64,000 bases of DNA from Pegea sp. RAD2-039 (taxonomy: Eukaryota; Chordata; Thaliacea; Salpida; Salpidae): NCBI GenBank assembly GCA_034620365.1, contig JAQGEQ010000043.1, positions 1 through 64,000 of the forward strand. Reading direction: 5' to 3'. The notes below the pieces were generated by a model that had not been told where the DNA came from, did not search any database, and worked only from the letters and a program-made list of their open reading frames with translations. Shown one piece after another: positions 62,493 to 64,000 of this stretch. Position 1 is the stretch's first letter; each line of letters opens with the position of its first letter. Position numbers and translations under genes: made by a program.

Positions 62493-62732
62493 TATGTCTT
62501 CAAGTTTTTGGTGGAAATATAATTTGTCGAGTGAAATCGGAAACGTCGATCAAAGTTTGAACTTGACTTTGCAACCAGTACCGGAATTGAACCAAATTGT
62601 AATGGTTGCGCGTAATGAAACAAACTACTTCTGTAGCAGACGCTCCACTGATGACTTAATTCCTAAAATAAACCCAATAAAGACCTTTCCTCTATTCTCA
62701 CCATCTGCTACTGCCTCGCAAGCACAAGCCAG
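62493..62732 (+). CDS. Candidate internal exon, possibly of the Pax gene
   Basis: A G+C-richer, 240-nt open block bounded by CATCACAG on the left and GCCAG/GTTTCT on the right. It reads (T)MSSSFWWKYNLSSEIGNVDQ, SLNLTLQPVPELNQIVMVAR, NETNYFCSRR, ending SATASQAQA, and is symmetric in phase 2. No homeodomain or octapeptide is visible. Its phase does not accept Pax exon 4 (phase 1) directly, so either another exon intervenes or it belongs to a different transcript. Two TGACGTCA sites lie in the 30 bp just upstream. Confidence 0.25.
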
Positions 62733-64000
62733 GTTTCTGCGGTGACAAGACTGCTTCTACTTCACCGTTTGCTGCAAACAATCAATTTCTACGCAGTTCC
62801 ACAATCGTAATGAAGCGTCATATGAGCAAAACAGTAATTCTGCGGTAGCTTTCATTCCATTGTTTAGTAAGAACTTGTATGAATTAATGATGACTGATAG
62901 ATGTTTCACCAAATATTCTACAAGTGCATAAAGATTTTTGACTAAACCATTTAATTGTGTCCTGTGAGTTGATGGAACATTTTTTAACTATCCGCTTAAT
63001 CGATTATTTCATAATTGACACAGCTATTGAGCCTTCGATTTTACGGAAATCAGTTTGACTATATTCATAAAATAAGCTTCAGAAGTGACATAGAGATCAG
63101 AAGGGAACAATCAGAAAGATGTAAGCAACTTAGGTGTTTGTTAAAATGTGAAAATTGCAAACTTTTTGTAGCAACCACTATTCCATCACTTCAGCTACCT
63201 GACATATGGTAAGTTCGATGTATGTATAGAATTCCCAAAAGTCAAAGGAAAACTAAAACTCATTTTCACTGCTCTATGTAACCTTGTTTCCTTCTTCTTT
63301 GTTTGATCTGTTCACCTTGAAGCATTTTACATAACAACTTGAGGTCAACTTGAAATTAATTGACACAACACAAATCTGACTTTTTTCAATAAGAAATATA
63401 CTAATGCACAAAATTGAAGAGCTGAAATTTAAATGATTTATTGGAAACAGCGCATATACCACGTAAGATTTTGATGCTTAATTAAATTTGGAGTTTTTCC
63501 CAACTTTTTTTTTAACTTTCACTGTCTAATGTTTTTCACAACTTATGCATCGTACCCCAGCCAAATCTTTAATGCCATCAACTATTTTCCGTCTTCTACT
63601 TTTCTTAGTTTAACAAACTATTTATGACTCGCTCTTAAGTATTTACGTAAACTTGTGAGCTGAAGTTACCTGAATGATGACTGACAAGCAGCTTCTCTAA
63701 CTTCCAAAAAATAAGTAAACCGACCAAAAGCATAATATAATAATATGATATATGATGTTTGTTTGTACTTGTTAATTATTTGACGAAAATAGTTGATCAA
63801 TTGTTTATATTCTTATACTTAATTTCGAATAAACAATGAGACGTAAAGTCTTTAAACGCAACAACAAAACTCTATATATCATATTCATATCCCAAATCGT
63901 CTCATCAATCTCTCATCTATTGCAAAAGCAATTTCATTTCGACAAAAATCAAAAACTACTGCTGAAATGTAGTGTTGGTGATGAAAATGTTGGCTGAACG
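62733..64000. other. Right end of window, nothing recognised
   Basis: A+T-rich sequence after the candidate exon. Open frames at 63015-63212 (+) and 63274-63462 (-) show no motif. If the Pax gene has a homeodomain exon, it must lie beyond this edge or in an exon too diverged to see. Confidence 0.4.

Noticed and set aside
1-64000. CRISPR arrays, bacterial operons, tRNA or rRNA genes
   Set aside because: Spliced animal genes throughout, no direct-repeat arrays, and no convincing cloverleaf or rRNA sequence was seen by eye; weak tRNA-like genes could still be missed.

Overview
The window is about 70% A+T by eye and reads as nuclear DNA of an intron-bearing bilaterian animal. It carries parts or all of seven recognisable animal genes: TAF3, a CYP4-type cytochrome P450, adducin, an NCKX (SLC24) exchanger, a Tctex1-domain protein, DPH3 and a Pax3/7-type paired-domain gene. 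A class of very short introns (44-57 nt), acceptor-like sites just 5' of every start codon, and a strong excess of TGACGTCA would fit a lineage with compact introns and possible spliced-leader trans-splicing. A tunicate is my first guess and a flatworm the second. This is inference; no diagnostic marker settles it.

Layout. 1-843 (-): 5' part of TAF3, running off the left edge, with one apparent homopolymer frameshift. 2.1-2.9 kb (-): decayed CR1/L2-like LINE 3' end. 3.2-4.1 kb (+): decayed adducin paralogue that still has its introns. 4.2-6.0 kb (-): complete four-exon CYP4-like gene of 492 codons. 6.06-9.0 kb (-): 5'-truncated but nearly open LINE, facing a second, internally deleted copy at 9.4-11.05 kb (+). 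13.9-19.7 kb (+): complete adducin gene. 23.7-30.6 kb (+): NCKX gene with a promoter-like block containing CRE and TATA motifs. 33.7-34.9 kb (+): Tctex1-domain gene. 38.2-38.6 kb (+): DPH3, possibly spliced to a second tiny membrane-protein ORF at 41.1 kb across an intron holding an older LINE (-). 41.3-59.4 kb: very A+T-rich, gene-poor tract with a few small coding-like islands (47.3, 49.7, 52.0-52.9 and 54 kb). 59.5-60.9 kb (+): first four coding exons of a Pax3/7 gene, with the complete paired domain. No homeodomain exon was found before the right edge.

The host genes are unrelated housekeeping, cytoskeletal, transport and developmental genes, with no sign that they form one pathway. The most original observations are: (i) a splice that would create an ATG eight nt after the DPH3 stop and give a 49-residue membrane protein; (ii) a dying adducin copy that looks more canonical than the intact one; (iii) at least 14 copies of the palindrome TGACGTCA, around genes and even inside exons, where about 0.5 is expected by chance; (iv) a spliced candidate orphan gene at 52.0-52.9 kb. 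All exon boundaries were read by eye from GT/AG sites, frame continuity and family knowledge, with no alignment or transcript data.
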